NCBI GenBank assembly: GCA_005239795.1
Contig: SBBH01000139.1
Span: 1 to 21,257 of the forward strand
Direction of reading: 5' to 3'
Origin: Planctomycetales bacterium
GTDB lineage: Bacteria > Planctomycetota > SBBH01
DNA length: 21,257 nt
How positions within the stretch are numbered: position 1 is the stretch's first letter; each line of letters starts with the position of its first letter. The translations under genes were made by a program, and so were the position numbers. The notes under the pieces are model-generated. The model was not told where the DNA came from. It saw only the letters and a list, made by a program, of their open reading frames with translations, and ran no database searches. Shown here in pieces: positions 13,412 through 21,186 of this stretch.

Positions 13412-14277
13412 TCGGGAACCCAAAAGGGCTGGCTCCCGCCGTAATCGGGATACCCCGAGACGGGCCAGGCCCCCCCCCAATATCCCACGACGACATCCTC
13501 GACCGCGGGATGCGTCCCGCGATACTGATGGGACAGATCCCGCGTAAAGACTCCCGCTCCGCTTTGAGCGTCGCTTCGCACGGCGCTCGCGGCGGAGGCT
13601 TTTAAGAGCGGCGGCTCGAGCCCTGCCAGGCTCGAGCGCTCGTCATACCCCCATTCAGTCCGGTAGAGCGGGGCGTCGTGCACCGTCTCGATCTCGACGG
13701 TGCGCCAGGAATACCATCGGCTCATCTGATCGGCGATCTCGGGAGCGCGCTCCAGCGCCCCGCAGGCATAAACGATGGCCCACGCCTTGGTTTTCTTGAC
13801 AGAGGTCGACTGAGAGACACCCCCCGTCGCCGGGTCCAGGACGACCGATTCGTGGGCGCTCCACGACACCTTGGTCATCTCCTCGCCGGCCTGGGAGGCC
13901 GTGAGGGGAGGCTCCTCGGTGTAGGCCGGAGCCGCCGCGCCATTCCAATAGGTGAAGGCCCCGTCGGCGAGCGATACGCCCGCCGTGATCGGGATCAGGG
14001 CCTCGGGAAGAAACGTCGTGGGAACATCGCTCGCCGACTCTGCCGCATAGCGCGCCAGAAGCGGAAGTTCCTGCCGGAGAAGGCTCACGCTCCCGAAGTA
14101 AAGCAGCCCCACGAGAAGAAGCGCGTAGACCGGCAGGAGGATCGCCGTCTCTACAAGCGCCGAACCCTCTGAACAACGTTGTCCTGAGTTCCAAGTCCTC
14201 AATCCTGAGTAACGAACTGCGACAATGGCCTCAGCACTCAAAACTCGGCACTCAGCACTCAAGCGTGCGGTCTTCAC
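13408..14277 (-). CDS. TadE-like minor pilin/prepilin-like protein
   Basis: The predicted protein has 289 residues. The TadE signature EGSALVETAILLPVYALLLV begins at residue 37, with the Glu five residues into the hydrophobic stretch as in TadE and pseudopilins. The rest is an extracytoplasmic domain rich in Trp/Tyr (WSAHESVVLD, YSWRTVEIETVHDAP, VVVGYWGGAWPVSGYPDYGG). GTG at 14277 is supported by TGAGGAAA nine bases upstream. Residues 1-36 before the TadE segment are encoded by word-repeat DNA (LSAE occurs twice, seven residues apart) and look acquired. The gene follows the TadG-like gene by 11 bases and overlaps the next gene's start. Confidence 0.75.
   Translation of the reverse strand: MKTARLSAECRVLSAEAIVAVRYSGLRTWNSGQRCSEGSALVETAILLPVYALLLVGLLYFGSVSLLRQELPLLARYAAESASDVPTTFLPEALIPITAGVSLADGAFTYWNGAAAPAYTEEPPLTASQAGEEMTKVSWSAHESVVLDPATGGVSQSTSVKKTKAWAIVYACGALERAPEIADQMSRWYSWRTVEIETVHDAPLYRTEWGYDERSSLAGLEPPLLKASAASAVRSDAQSGAGVFTRDLSHQYRGTHPAVEDVVVGYWGGAWPVSGYPDYGGSQPFWVPD
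14182..14262. repeat. low-complexity word-repeat DNA inside TadE-like N-terminus
   Basis: CTCAGCACTCAA occurs at 14230-14241 and again at 14251-14262, with variants such as CTCAATCCTGAGT and CCTGAGTTCC at 14181-14210. The 21-base period keeps the reading frame, so the peptide repeats LSAE. The texture (ACTCAG words) is unlike the surrounding coding DNA, and the frame is open through all of it. Confidence 0.6.
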
Positions 14278-14288
14278 ATCAATTTTCC

Positions 14289-16652
14289 TCAGTGGCGCAC
14301 CACGTCTTTCAAGTCTGGATCCAAAAGATTCAATCCCATCCCCCCCGGCAGGCCCCAGGCCGGGCGAGCATCATCGTCGGCCGTGTGCCACTCGGTTGCG
14401 AGGAGCCCCCGAAAAAGATAGGTGAGGCCGCTGTCCCTCGTAAGATCTGCGTCAATGTCGATGTCCTGTATCGCGTCGCGCACCGACCAAAGCCTTGCTT
14501 CCCAGTCAGCGACATAGAGGTTCTCGGGGTCGTTGAGAACCCACGCCTGACACCAATCGGGATTCGCAAAGCGATACCGGATCGTCCCCGCCACCGTATC
14601 GCGCAGACCGCATTTGGCGCTCGCGACAGCAAGGCGCCCAGTGAAACCGGCAGGAAGCGGAAAAACCTGCGGCATGAGACGGAACTCTTCCCCGAGCCCT
14701 GCCGGATCGGCACGCTTCCAAACCCCCACGTTAATTCCGTACTTGAAGAAGTCTTCCGTCAGGACCAAGGGGCGCGGGATCCGGAGCTCCGTATGAGGGA
14801 GGACCGTCTGCGGAAAACCCACCACACGGGCCGACTCGTAACGGGGCGCCCCAGGGGGGCCCGGCGGGACGATATCCCTCGGCCCATATTTACGTACGTC
14901 CGAGCATCTGTCGAGATCGTCATCCAAAACGTCTCCGGCGTCGGCTCTGGCACAAACAGGACAGGAAATCCAGTCCGCAACCCCTAAGGGATTGATCTCG
15001 TGCCATCCCCCATCGGTAGGAGACAGCCCCGTGCTATTCCCGGGGCAGCCCCCCCCTCCTCCATGAACAGGGCAGGCCGCGTCGAGCGGATGCCAACAGG
15101 GGCGCGTCTGGTGATAGGCCTTGCTGTGAAGCGCCGCCCCTCTGGCCGGATCAAACCATCCCAAAAGATTAGCCGACGCGTTATAGGCCCAGAGCGGCGC
15201 AAGTCCGGAAGGGTTGTTATCTCCGATCGCGCGAAGCCATCCAAAACGTTGGCCACTAGGCTCTTCCTGCAGGTAGGCGCCGATTTTCTTCCATTCGTAA
15301 ACATAGGTGTCGGGAGCCGTGCCCAGGCTCATCCGGTGACGGGTCCTGTCGTCACCATAGCGGCGCCAGACCCCTTCCGGGTTTCGCGTCGAAAGACCGT
15401 TGCAGACGACATAGTCCTGATCGACCGTGACCCAGGCCGGGCCGAACTGCCCCTCGATCTGAAGGTTCCTGCCCGTCGGCGTGATTTGGATATTTTGAAA
15501 TAGGATCCTTAAGGGATCGAAACCGACCCAGGTATCCGGGGGGATCTCGATTCCATCCTGCACCACGGGGATCTCGACGCCGTCGACCGTTACCGTGTCG
15601 CTCCCGCCCACGTTTTGCCAGCCGTTTCCCGTCCGCTCCTGAAGCTCGCCATCGGGACCGCGCCTGAACTCATGGGAGCCGCCGGCTCCCGAGATGACGG
15701 TGCCGCCGTGGGACCCGGGCTGGACCGTGAACCCCGGCATCTGCAGGACCCATCCGAGTCCTGGATAAAAATCAAACGTCATGACGTTGGGGACGCCGGC
15801 TACGATCAGCGTCAGAACGTAGCGGCTTGGCGTCGGATGCGACACGAGAAGATCGAGGCCGGTGCTCGACTGCACCGACCAATCGGCGGGCCCCAGGATG
15901 AGAGTTCTCAGCCAGAATCCCGCCGAATCGGCCAGAAGCCAGCCGGCCGGATCCTGCTGGTAGCGCGTGATGTCGAGGCGATAGTAACCGTCGGGATCTG
16001 GAAGGAGTTCGAAATCAGGAAAGAGCGCCACCTGCACGTCGGGGTTCGCCGCGTCTGGATCGAGACCCATCGTCCGGTAGACAGCGTTGAAAATGTCGCG
16101 GCGCACCAGCGAAGGCCCCACGGAAGCGAGCCCCCACTGAATCTGTCCCAAGCGCTTGACCCAGTCGGCGTAGCGGGGGAACCAGGCTTGAGCCTCGTCA
16201 TACGCCTGGATGTACTTCCCCGGAGCGTCGACCACTCCCACGAGCGCGTCGTCTGGAAAGGGAGGGCCGTGCTCGGCCATCGCCGCGAGCGTCCCGTAAA
16301 CCACGACATCCACAGCCTGCCGCATGGCATGGTAATAGAGATGGGCCTGGGCGTCGTTGAGCCAGGCGATCTCGCTCAGAATGTCGGCGAGCGCCACGGC
16401 TCCCGCATAGGCCCCTTCGTCGGCAGCGTGTTGGATCTCGAGCTTCTTGGCGCTCACCTGCCCGACATTGAGTGAAAACGCGACAAAACAGGACAGGAGA
16501 AAAAGGGTCATCGCCCCGAGGGCGAGCGCCTGACCGGAGGAATCCCGGAGAAGAGTCTCGTGGCGCGTGGCGCGTGATACGTGGTTTGCCGTCCTGCGAT
16601 TCACGATCCACAATTCACGATCCACGAGACGATTTCTTCTCTCGCTCCTCAT
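14289..16652 (-). CDS. large TadG-like pilus-assembly protein
   Basis: The predicted protein has 787 residues. Near residue 40 is the TadG-type start GQALALGAMTLFLLSCFVAF followed by LNVGQVSAKKLEIQHAADEGAYAGA, the conserved beginning of TadG/TadE-like Flp assembly proteins. The remaining ~700 residues are an extracytoplasmic domain with no family I recognise. It contains Tyr/Trp-rich stretches and a Cys/His cluster at about residues 519-583 (PCWHPLDAACPVH, GGGCPG, ISCPVCARADAG) that could bind zinc or form disulfides. The ATG at 16652 has GGAGG five bases upstream and overlaps the TGA of the TadE gene (ATGA). Residues 8-35 are encoded by direct-repeat DNA. TadG is required for pilus assembly in some systems, but its precise role is unclear. 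Confidence 0.75.
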   Translation of the reverse strand: MRSERRNRLVDRELWIVNRRTANHVSRATRHETLLRDSSGQALALGAMTLFLLSCFVAFSLNVGQVSAKKLEIQHAADEGAYAGAVALADILSEIAWLNDAQAHLYYHAMRQAVDVVVYGTLAAMAEHGPPFPDDALVGVVDAPGKYIQAYDEAQAWFPRYADWVKRLGQIQWGLASVGPSLVRRDIFNAVYRTMGLDPDAANPDVQVALFPDFELLPDPDGYYRLDITRYQQDPAGWLLADSAGFWLRTLILGPADWSVQSSTGLDLLVSHPTPSRYVLTLIVAGVPNVMTFDFYPGLGWVLQMPGFTVQPGSHGGTVISGAGGSHEFRRGPDGELQERTGNGWQNVGGSDTVTVDGVEIPVVQDGIEIPPDTWVGFDPLRILFQNIQITPTGRNLQIEGQFGPAWVTVDQDYVVCNGLSTRNPEGVWRRYGDDRTRHRMSLGTAPDTYVYEWKKIGAYLQEEPSGQRFGWLRAIGDNNPSGLAPLWAYNASANLLGWFDPARGAALHSKAYHQTRPCWHPLDAACPVHGGGGGCPGNSTGLSPTDGGWHEINPLGVADWISCPVCARADAGDVLDDDLDRCSDVRKYGPRDIVPPGPPGAPRYESARVVGFPQTVLPHTELRIPRPLVLTEDFFKYGINVGVWKRADPAGLGEEFRLMPQVFPLPAGFTGRLAVASAKCGLRDTVAGTIRYRFANPDWCQAWVLNDPENLYVADWEARLWSVRDAIQDIDIDADLTRDSGLTYLFRGLLATEWHTADDDARPAWGLPGGMGLNLLDPDLKDVVRH
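16599..16625. repeat. direct repeat ATTCACGATCCAC in TadG-like N-terminus
   Basis: ATTCACGATCCAC occurs at 16599-16611 and 16613-16625, a 14-base period. It is flanked on the left by GGCGCGTGGCGCGTGATACG, a second tandem word. Together 16559-16628 is low-complexity word-repeat DNA, translated as part of the TadG-like leader (for example LVDRELWIVN). The 14-base period does not keep the frame, so the repeat arose at DNA level. Confidence 0.65.
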
Positions 16653-17164
16653 TCCCACCTCCGTGCCAGGGTGCATGTCTCGACGAAGCGCCGGTGGGGG
16701 CGCCCCCCGTGCTCAGCGCCGGCGGTCTTGAAAAGCTCCCCTACGACTGGGAAGACGAGCTCGAAATCGTGCGTCACATCAACCCGAACGGCCGGCTCCA
16801 AGGGAGCGTCCGGGTGAACCACGGCGACCGACGTCTTTTCCCGGGAAAGTCCCGAACGAGGCAGGACCCCCCGCCCGGGAATCTCGTAGCCGGGAAGATC
16901 CTGGTCCTTGGACATGCCAGCGACCGGCGCACAGCTGATCTCGGCCGCCTCTTCAGGATCCTCTCCCACAAGTTCTGCGCGCGCTGCGACAAAAGCGGCA
17001 TGGTTCACAACCACCTTGGCGGCCACGAGAAGCGCCATCTGCATGATTCCCACCGTCAATCCCAGAATCAGGGGGAGTGCGACGGCGAACTCCACCAGGA
17101 TCTGCCCTCGGCATTGCCGGCGCAGGGTACATTCCGTCTGCCGCATGTCCCGCGCTCTGTTCAT
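16649..17164 (-). CDS. tadE: TadE-family pilus assembly protein
   Basis: The predicted protein has 171 residues. The TadE motif CRGQILVEFAVALPLILGLTV starts near residue 18, with Gly before the cleavage position and Glu in the fifth place, followed by AKVVVNHAAFVAARAELVG, a very typical TadE continuation. TadE proteins are pseudopilins processed by the prepilin peptidase and needed for Flp fibre assembly. The ATG at 17164 overlaps the stop of cpaA (ATGA). There is no clear Shine-Dalgarno site, so coupling is likely; a longer in-frame reading to 17191 lies inside cpaA. The C-terminal domain (VDVTHDFELVFPVVGELF) should be periplasmic. Confidence 0.85.
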   Translation of the reverse strand: MNRARDMRQTECTLRRQCRGQILVEFAVALPLILGLTVGIMQMALLVAAKVVVNHAAFVAARAELVGEDPEEAAEISCAPVAGMSKDQDLPGYEIPGRGVLPRSGLSREKTSVAVVHPDAPLEPAVRVDVTHDFELVFPVVGELFKTAGAEHGGRPHRRFVETCTLARRWE

Positions 17165-17724
17165 CGCACGTACACCAACCACCAAGCCCATGTCGTGCCC
17201 AAAGCAATGGCCGCCCCATAAGGGAGCGTCACCCGCTCGGGATCAAGCGATCTGTCGCGCCAAGGCCAAAAAAGCCGGAAAGCCCCGCGCGTCCCCTGTG
17301 CGAGACGCCCCTTCCAGATGAGAACCGCGACCGCCAGGACTGCGCCAACGATGCTAGTATAGAACAGGGCCCAAAGGGCGAATCCCAGGCCCGAAAGCGC
17401 CCCGACGGCCGCCATGAGCTTGACATCCCCCCCTCCCATTCCCCCTGCCAGATACAGCACGAAAAGAATCCCGCCGCCGGCCGCCAAGCCCGCCGCCGAT
17501 TTCATAAAGGTTGGCTGGGGATCGTCCGGCGCGAAAGAAATCCCGGCGCCCCATCCCACATCGCCCGAGAGGTAGGCCGCCGCCAGACCCACCCCGATCG
17601 CCGGATAGACGAGCCAGTTGTAGATCTTCCCCCAAGCGATGTCGGTGTAGAGAGCCACGACCAGCATCAGGAAAAGCGCCAGATGCCGAGCGAGGAGCAG
17701 TCCTTCCCGAATCGATGGGTCCAT
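17161..17724 (-). CDS. cpaA: Flp prepilin peptidase CpaA/TadV
   Basis: The predicted protein has 187 residues, short like TadV and without the N-methyltransferase domain of PilD. The two aspartates of the A24 peptidase family are seen: Asp28 in YTDIAWGKIYNWL, and Asp100 in GGMGGGDVKLMAA, the GxGD motif. Five to six hydrophobic segments fill the rest. It cleaves the leader of Flp pilin and probably of the TadE proteins in the inner membrane. The ATG at 17724 shares its first base with the stop of the Flp gene (TAATG), which fixes the start; the longer open frame is the shadow of the Flp gene. An insert around residues 55-75 (GWGAGISFAPDDPQPTF) is somewhat unusual. Confidence 0.9.
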   Translation of the reverse strand: MDPSIREGLLLARHLALFLMLVVALYTDIAWGKIYNWLVYPAIGVGLAAAYLSGDVGWGAGISFAPDDPQPTFMKSAAGLAAGGGILFVLYLAGGMGGGDVKLMAAVGALSGLGFALWALFYTSIVGAVLAVAVLIWKGRLAQGTRGAFRLFWPWRDRSLDPERVTLPYGAAIALGTTWAWWLVYVR

Positions 17725-17909
17725 TAGGGAATCGGGAGCACGAGAAGTGAGACGATCTCCTGGAAATAAGCCGAGAGCCCCCCCAAGACCAAGTCCGGCA
17801 CTCCGACAAGAAGGACCACCACAAGGCAAAGGGCGACGGCGTACTCGACGGCCGCTTGTCCCTCGAGATCCCGATCGAAAACTCGTCTCACAATTGAAGA
17901 ATTGCGCAA
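17724..17909 (-). CDS. flp: Flp-family type IVb pilin
   Basis: The predicted protein has 61 residues. The leader MRNSSIVRRVFDRDLEG is followed by QAAVEYAVALCLVVVLLVG. The predicted cleavage after Gly17 places Glu at +5 and Tyr at +6 of the mature protein, the defining Flp pilin pattern. It would be the major pilus subunit and is the first gene of the Tad operon. The start is TTG at 17909, with AAAGG eight bases before it; a later GTG at 17891 would shorten the leader and lacks a ribosome site. The tail LLVLPIP is more hydrophobic than in many Flp pilins. Confidence 0.85.
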   Translation of the reverse strand: MRNSSIVRRVFDRDLEGQAAVEYAVALCLVVVLLVGVPDLVLGGLSAYFQEIVSLLVLPIP

Positions 17910-18079
17910 AATCAGTACCTTTCAACCAAAAAACGTAAAAAATGTTTTCATAAGTAATTTATGTAAATAAGATAATACAAGAATATAAATGGATTAAATA
18001 GAGAACGTCACATGAAATCTAAAAATCGTCAGACTGTCTTTTTTTCCTACAGTGGTAGGGTCTGCAGACGTGGCCCCGT
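17910..18079 (-). promoter_or_regulatory. AT-rich leader upstream of flp
   Basis: Bases 17928-18030 are strikingly AT-rich compared with the rest of the window, consistent with a promoter region for the pilus operon. I looked for sigma-70 and sigma-54 boxes on the minus strand. Partial -35/-10 combinations exist (such as TTGTAT with TTACTT 17 bases later), but none is convincing. A small hairpin, CCTAC (18046-18050) with GTAGG (18055-18059), follows the orphan ORF. No gene was found here. Confidence 0.4.
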
Positions 18080-18373
18080 TTATCTGGATTTATAAGGAAT
18101 CGTAACATCAAGCAGTATAGGCATTTCTGCTGTTACTATTGAAGAATTCCGTGCAAAAGAGGCCTGTTTGTAGAGCACATGCATCGCCCCAGTAAAACCC
18201 GGACGGATTGGAATGATTTGGCCATCGAGATCGGTATATTTGATGCCCACATTATATTCCCATAGCGCGTTTTCAATTTTTCGGTGATCGAGATCCATCA
18301 AATCTTTCCCCGCGTCATCGATGATGTTAAGACTCGATGAACTTCCGAGAGGCGCCCACAGTCTCTTACGCAA
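18080..18373 (-). CDS. orphan small protein, possibly a gene remnant
   Basis: The reading frame has 97 residues, with plausible composition (LNIIDDAGKDLMDLDHRK, IKYTDLDGQIIPIRPGF, TAEMPILLDVTIPYKSR) and no family I recognise. The first start, TTG at 18373, overlaps the histidine-kinase stop without a Shine-Dalgarno site. An ATG at 18298 has GGGGAAA about eight bases upstream and would give 72 residues. Base composition is clearly lower in GC than its neighbours, and it adjoins the AT-rich leader, so it may be a recent insert or the end of a broken gene. No stronger claim is possible. Confidence 0.4.
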   Translation of the reverse strand: MRKRLWAPLGSSSSLNIIDDAGKDLMDLDHRKIENALWEYNVGIKYTDLDGQIIPIRPGFTGAMHVLYKQASFARNSSIVTAEMPILLDVTIPYKSR

Positions 18374-20003
18374 AAGGAGAATTGGATGCCGCCCCGTAAT
18401 CTATCTCATCGCCACGCAGCGGTGCCGTGATCGGCAGGAGGATTGAGAAAGTCGACCCCTTTCCGAGTGTGCTCGCCACCTGGATCACCCCTCCGTGCCC
18501 CTCGACAATCTTCTTGGTGATCGCTAAGCCTAGTCCCGTGCCGCGGATCGCGGAGGTCTTATCGTCTTCCACTCGGAAGAACGGCTCAAACAAACGCTTC
18601 ATATGTTCCGGGGCGATCCCTAAACCGCTGTCGGCGATATCGACCCGGAGATTCCCCTCATCCAAACGGGCGCGCACCCGGATCACCCCTCCCTCCGGAG
18701 AATACTTGATGGCATTGGAGAGGAGATTCAGCAACACCTCCTTCATCTTGTTCACATCCAGGTTCATCATCGGAAGATCCGGCGCGATCTCGGCCACGAG
18801 TTCATGCTTTCCGAATTGGACCCTGGAGATGGATAGCACCGAGGACACCAAATCCGCCGGCGCGCAGGGAGCGCGCTTCAAGCGGAGTTTGCCCGACTCG
18901 ATCCGCGAAACGTTGAGAAGGTTCTCGATCATCTCCAAAAGGCGGTCCGATTCTTCCGTAATCACCCGGAGGAATTTCTGCGGCGTCTCGTCACGGATCA
19001 TCTCCATCAAGGCCTCGGTATAAGCCTTGATGGAGGTGAGCGGCGTTCGAAGTTCGTGCGAGACATTGTTGACGAACTCGCTTTTGAGCTGTGTCAAGCG
19101 CCTCAACCGATCCAGCTCGCGACTGGCGGTCATGTCCCGCACCAGGTAGATCATCCCGATCCGCTGGCCCGAGGAATCCTTGAGGAAGGTCACGCTCACT
19201 CCGAAGGCCAGATCGTTCCCTCCGATGTCCTTGCGTTCGAAAAGCCGGTCGAGCGCGAACCCCTCCTCCTGAGCCTCCTGGGTCACTTCCTGGAAGACGA
19301 GGCGCACTGATTCGGGTAGGACATCTCCCAGAGGTCTCTCTACCAAATCGTCTCTGTCCGCTTCAAGATCGAACATCAGGAGAAAATTGCTGTTGAGGCG
19401 CGTGACATATCCCCTCGTATCGACGACACAGATTCCGTGCGTGACGCTCTCGAGGATGTCCGTCAGATACGCCCCCGTACGCAAAAGCGTTTCGTTGAGG
19501 CGTACATTCTGGATCGCCGCCGCCGCCGCGAGACCCAATGCTTGGAGTTTTTCCTGGATCTCCTCCGTAAGCCCTTCGTGCCCCGCATCGAACTGGGCCA
19601 CCAGGAATCCCTCGCACATCCGGACCGAGAAAAGTGGCTGGATCATCCGGTCGCCCCCTTCCGCATCCGGCAGCGTCATGGCTTTCCGCTCGCGCAGGAT
19701 CCAGAGAAGGATGTCCGGGGACAACTCGAGCGCCGGAGGCAGTTTCCCATCGGGCCCGGCCCCAGCGCGCTCGTAACGGGCCTGTCCCGGGATGGCCAGA
19801 TACACCTCCGCAAAACGGGCCCCTGACATGTACAAAGCAGCAGCGACGAGTTCCTCGACAATCTCACCGATTGCCGTCTTTGAAAGAATTCTCCGAGAAA
19901 TGTCCCGCAGAGCCAGATACCCATTCAAGGTCTCCCGCAAGGCCAATGTCGTCTCGCGGAGTGCGGCGAGATCGCGTGCGGGATCGCCGGGGTCTTGACT
20001 CAC
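18366..20003 (-). CDS. soluble sensor histidine kinase (GAF-PAS-HisKA-HATPase)
   Basis: The predicted protein has 545 residues and no membrane segment. After a short coiled coil (10-35), a GAF-like domain covers about 40-170 (GEIVEELVAAALYMSGARFAE, LGLAAAAAIQNVRLNE) and a PAS domain about 180-295 (DILESVTHGICVVDTRGYVT). The HisKA H-box is SHELRTPLTSIKAYTEAL with phospho-acceptor His316. The catalytic domain has the N box LLSNAIKYSPEGG (about 428), G1 DSGLGI (459) and G2 GTGLGLAI (488). It autophosphorylates and should pass phosphate to a response regulator, which is not in this window. GTG at 20003 overlaps the HDOD gene's TGA (GTGA). Its place upstream of the Flp operon on the same strand suggests, without proving, control of the pili. 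PAS/GAF sensing of a soluble or redox signal is inference. Confidence 0.9.
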   Translation of the reverse strand: MSQDPGDPARDLAALRETTLALRETLNGYLALRDISRRILSKTAIGEIVEELVAAALYMSGARFAEVYLAIPGQARYERAGAGPDGKLPPALELSPDILLWILRERKAMTLPDAEGGDRMIQPLFSVRMCEGFLVAQFDAGHEGLTEEIQEKLQALGLAAAAAIQNVRLNETLLRTGAYLTDILESVTHGICVVDTRGYVTRLNSNFLLMFDLEADRDDLVERPLGDVLPESVRLVFQEVTQEAQEEGFALDRLFERKDIGGNDLAFGVSVTFLKDSSGQRIGMIYLVRDMTASRELDRLRRLTQLKSEFVNNVSHELRTPLTSIKAYTEALMEMIRDETPQKFLRVITEESDRLLEMIENLLNVSRIESGKLRLKRAPCAPADLVSSVLSISRVQFGKHELVAEIAPDLPMMNLDVNKMKEVLLNLLSNAIKYSPEGGVIRVRARLDEGNLRVDIADSGLGIAPEHMKRLFEPFFRVEDDKTSAIRGTGLGLAITKKIVEGHGGVIQVASTLGKGSTFSILLPITAPLRGDEIDYGAASNSPFA

Positions 20004-20863
20004 AGGAAATCCATGAAAACCTTCGCCTTCTCGATTTCTTGGTCGGTCTCGCACAGGATGGACTCCAACTGCGTCGCTGTCAGCCCCAAGGCATCCCAGG
20101 CGACGGGGCTGACGCGGGGAATCCGGGCGTCGCCTCCCGAGCCGCACTGGAGCGACCGGCAGACGATGTCCCCCAAGTGGATGACCGCTGTACTTTGCAA
20201 GGCCTCGTCGGCCAGGGCCGGGTTGTGGTGATGCGCAACCGCCTGGACCAGTCCCTTCGAAAGCCGCCAATGCTGAAAGAGCCACCCGCCGATTTCGGCA
20301 TGCGTGACATGCAGAACCTCGTTCTCCGCCTCCAGGAAGAGACAATCCTTCTGGCGCACGATCCCAAGAACCTTGAGAAAATCGTCGTGCAGATATTGGT
20401 CAAGGAGGATCTTGCCGACGTCGTGAAGAAGCCCGGCAATGAAGAAGTCCTCAAGAGCGGAGAATCCCACTTCGCGTGCGATCACGCGGCAGGCGGCGCC
20501 GCAGCCGATCGAATGGCGCCAGAAATCCTCGCGCTTGAAATCGACTTCCCCCTTCCCCTTAAAGACGTCGAAAACCGTCGAGGAAAGAACGACACTTTTG
20601 ACGGTGTTGAATCCCAGGATCACGATCGCGTGGGTTACCGTCGTGATGCGGTTGGGGAAACCGTAGAACGAGGAATTGACGATCTTCAGAATTTTAGCCG
20701 CAAGGGCTGGATCCGACGTGATAAGCCGCCCCACCTCCTTGGCCGTGGTGCGGGGATTCAACATCATTTCGTTCAGGCGGTCCACGATCGCCGGCAAGGT
20801 CGGCAGGCCCGGAACTTTCGCGATGAGCTGCCTGAGTTGTTCGGAGGAAAGAGACGTCGTCAC
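20000..20863 (-). CDS. HDOD-domain signalling protein
   Basis: The predicted protein has 287 residues. The HDOD fold begins KVPGLPTLPAIVDRLNEMM and SDPALAAKILKIVNSSFYG, with GLLHDVGK at 145-151 and VAHHHNP later. HDOD proteins are HD-superfamily relatives usually without phosphodiesterase activity, acting as regulators of signalling, motility or cell-cycle output. The GTG at 20863 has AAGGG about ten bases upstream. A TTG at 20872, overlapping the preceding stop, would add three residues but has its ribosome site too close. The gene lies between a small HD-GYP N-terminal-like gene and the histidine kinase, with overlapping ends, so the three form an operon. Confidence 0.88.
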   Translation of the reverse strand: MTTSLSSEQLRQLIAKVPGLPTLPAIVDRLNEMMLNPRTTAKEVGRLITSDPALAAKILKIVNSSFYGFPNRITTVTHAIVILGFNTVKSVVLSSTVFDVFKGKGEVDFKREDFWRHSIGCGAACRVIAREVGFSALEDFFIAGLLHDVGKILLDQYLHDDFLKVLGIVRQKDCLFLEAENEVLHVTHAEIGGWLFQHWRLSKGLVQAVAHHHNPALADEALQSTAVIHLGDIVCRSLQCGSGGDARIPRVSPVAWDALGLTATQLESILCETDQEIEKAKVFMDFL

Positions 20864-20868
20864 CGGCG

Positions 20869-21177
20869 TCAAACCCTTCTCGTAAGAATGTCCACGGAAA
20901 CCCTGGCCAAGATCTGCATGACGGGGTCATCGGCGTGCTGATCGAACATGTGCCTAGCACGGTCCTCGATCCCGCGGCGCTTGGCCTCTTTCTCGACGTC
21001 CGTGAGAGGCGGCGGCGCCACGAAAATCTCGTCGATCCCTTCTGTCTCGAGGAGCTTCTCAATCGTCGCCTTCACGAGGAGACTTCCCTCCCGCAGAAGG
21101 ATGCCACCGGCTCCGTCGGTGATGTTGCGGACCAGCACCATCCCTTCCTGGGCATCCTCAATTCGAATGCGGATCAC
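20869..21177 (-). CDS. small protein resembling the N-terminal domain of HD-GYP proteins
   Basis: The predicted protein has 102 residues. The beginning (VIRIRIEDAQEGMVLVRNITDGAGGILLREGSLL) and LLETEGIDEIFVAPP match the short beta domain that precedes HD-GYP c-di-GMP phosphodiesterases; here it stands alone, and the HD part is replaced by the separate HDOD protein downstream. The tail (EKEAKRRGIEDRARHMFDQHADDPVMQ) is helical. It starts at GTG 21177 with only a weak ribosome site, and its stop overlaps or nearly touches the HDOD start. It is first of the three-gene signalling operon as far as the window shows. Confidence 0.7.
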   Translation of the reverse strand: MIRIRIEDAQEGMVLVRNITDGAGGILLREGSLLVKATIEKLLETEGIDEIFVAPPPLTDVEKEAKRRGIEDRARHMFDQHADDPVMQILARVSVDILTRRV

Positions 21178-21186
21178 TGATGAATT

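Noticed and set aside
15590..15775. Small minus-strand frame overlapping the TadG-like gene
   Set aside because: Arg/Ser/Pro-rich shadow of the TadG-like gene in another frame.
18046..18059. CCTAC/GTAGG hairpin as terminator of the kinase operon
   Set aside because: On the minus strand it is followed by A residues, not T; the T-run is on the wrong side for that direction.
19634..20941. Plus-strand open frame of 435 codons
   Set aside because: It covers the antisense of the histidine kinase and HDOD genes, both with clear domains; no recognisable motif on the plus strand.
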